5,049 nucleotides of DNA from Bacillota bacterium (lineage in GTDB: Bacteria; Bacillota; Clostridia; Christensenellales; UMGS416), in contig JAEZSC010000150.1 of the NCBI GenBank assembly GCA_023422005.1, positions 1 to 5,049 of the forward strand, read 5' to 3'. Of this stretch, positions 4,172-5,049 are shown one piece after another. Below the pieces are notes generated by a model. That model had not been told where the DNA came from. It saw nothing but the letters and a program-made list of their open reading frames with translations, and searched no databases. Made by a program: the position numbers and the translations under genes. The stretch's first letter is position 1, and each line of letters begins with the position of its first letter.

Positions 4172-5049
4172 TTAGAAAATGCTGAATGTAATGAACAGCG
4201 TAGCCATCAGCGAAGACACCAGAGAAACCACGGTGATCTGCGTGTTGATGGAGGGACCGGCGGTGTCCTTGAAGGGATCGCCAACGGTGTCGCCCACGAC
4301 GGCGGCTTTGTGGGCTGCGGAGCCCTTGCCGCCTTCGTTGCCGGCTTCCACGTACTTCTTAGCGTTGTCCCACAGGCCGCCGGCATTGCTCATGAACAGA
4401 GCCAGCAGCAAGCCGCTTAGGATGTTGCCGGTCAGGAAGCCGCCGATGGCCTGCACGCCGCCGATGAAGCCCACCGCCAGCGTTGCCACGATGGCCACCA
4501 GACCCGCGGGGATCAGCTCCTGCAGCGCGCCGTCGGTGGCGATGGTGATGCACTTGTCGTATTCCGGCGTCACACCGGGCTTGCCTTCCTTGAGGCCGAT
4601 GATTTCATTGAACTGGCGATGGATCTCGGCCACCATGCGCTGGGCGTTGCGGTCCACACCCATGATCAGCATGGCGCTGAACACCGCAGGTATCGCGATG
4701 CCCACCAGCAGGCCAAAGAACACGATGGGGTTCATGATGTCAAAACCGGTCAGAGGAGCCTTGCCCACCTCCGCCGCGGCGCCGTTGACCTCGCTTATGA
4801 ACGCGCCCAGCAGCGAGATGACCGTAAGGCCGGCAGCGCTGATGGCAAAGCCCTTGGTCACAGCCTTGACGGTATTGCCCGCCGAGTCCAGCTCGTCGGT
4901 GATGCGCAGCACTTCGTCGCCCAGATTGCCCATCTCGGCCAAGCCGCGGGCGTTGTCCACAATGGGGCCGTAGGCGTCGTTGGAGATGATCATGCCCACG
5001 ATGGACAGCATGCCCAGCGCGGCCATGGAGATGCCGAACATCGCATATT
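4172..5049 (-). CDS. hppA: Membrane-bound ion-pumping pyrophosphatase, C-terminal part (5' end outside window)
   Basis: The frame runs off the right edge, leaving about 292 C-terminal residues of a protein usually of 650-800. Membrane pyrophosphatases hydrolyse PPi to two phosphates and pump H+ or Na+ across the membrane. Numbering from the Met codon at 5041, which is internal (YAMFGISMAALGML aligns with the middle of the family), the landmarks are: NDAYGPIVDNARGLAEM (21-37), a PPi/Mg2+ binding loop; GNTVKAVTKGFA (55-66); GAAAEVGKAPL (87-97); NAKKYVE (226-232); and the C-terminal signature GDTVGDPFKDTAGPSIN (250-266) with acidic residues D251, D255, D259 and K258. Hydrophobic spans near 4-20, 64-83, 103-128, 175-218 and 268-289 fit the multi-helix fold. 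K59 and T62 sit where potassium-dependent enzymes have Ala and Ala/Gly, which points to a potassium-independent type, classically H+-pumping. The residues that decide ion choice in the earlier helices are not in the window. The gene ends in TAA, followed by a strong terminator. Confidence 0.96.
   Translation of the reverse strand, partial: YAMFGISMAALGMLSIVGMIISNDAYGPIVDNARGLAEMGNLGDEVLRITDELDSAGNTVKAVTKGFAISAAGLTVISLLGAFISEVNGAAAEVGKAPLTGFDIMNPIVFFGLLVGIAIPAVFSAMLIMGVDRNAQRMVAEIHRQFNEIIGLKEGKPGVTPEYDKCITIATDGALQELIPAGLVAIVATLAVGFIGGVQAIGGFLTGNILSGLLLALFMSNAGGLWDNAKKYVEAGNEGGKGSAAHKAAVVGDTVGDPFKDTAGPSINTQITVVSLVSSLMATLFITFSIF

Noticed and set aside
2233..4185. A 650-codon open frame on the + strand, antisense to the rhamnosidase and running into the hppA terminator
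   Set aside because: Its translation is rich in Ala, Gly, His, Gln and Pro without recognisable domains. It runs opposite a convincing GH78 gene and through a promoter and several hairpins. GC-biased third positions explain the lack of stops.

Overview
The window looks like chromosomal DNA from a GC-rich, Gram-positive-type anaerobe, most plausibly a clostridial Firmicute. This is inferred from the GC-rich codon choice, strong Shine-Dalgarno sites (AAAGGAGG and AAAGGGGG), hairpin-plus-T-run terminators, a close-to-consensus sigma-A promoter, and the combination of a membrane pyrophosphatase with a GH78 rhamnosidase. No mobile element, CRISPR array, rRNA or tRNA gene is visible.

Layout. Bases 1-236 (+) hold the C-terminal part of a GreA/GreB/Rnk-type RNA-polymerase-binding protein, closed by a terminator at 266-292. 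The other three genes are all on the minus strand. In transcription order they are: the C-terminal part of a membrane ion-pumping pyrophosphatase (4172 to the window edge, hppA) with its own terminator; an intergenic stretch of about 370 bases full of perfect hairpins and carrying a promoter element; a cytoplasmic GH78 alpha-L-rhamnosidase (1486-3804); and a two-domain GNAT acetyltransferase (302-1219) that converges on the first gene.

The most interesting part is the 266 bases between the rhamnosidase and the GNAT gene. A near-perfect promoter (TTGACA, 17 bases, TATGAT) starts just after the rhamnosidase stop. It would produce a leader of about 210 bases that ends in a perfect 12-bp hairpin plus T-run. 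That hairpin lies directly against the GNAT ribosome-binding site, so the GNAT gene can be reached only by reading through it. An upstream leader segment can pair over 11 bases with the first arm of the terminator, as an antiterminator would. Together these features look like a transcription attenuator or riboswitch-type control element. I could not match it to a known class.

The genes do not form one obvious pathway. The rhamnosidase probably trims imported rhamnosides, the pyrophosphatase conserves energy from pyrophosphate hydrolysis, and the GNAT enzyme is a separately regulated acetyltransferase of unknown substrate. The pyrophosphatase carries the Lys/Thr pair associated with potassium-independent enzymes, which would be worth testing in this kind of organism.
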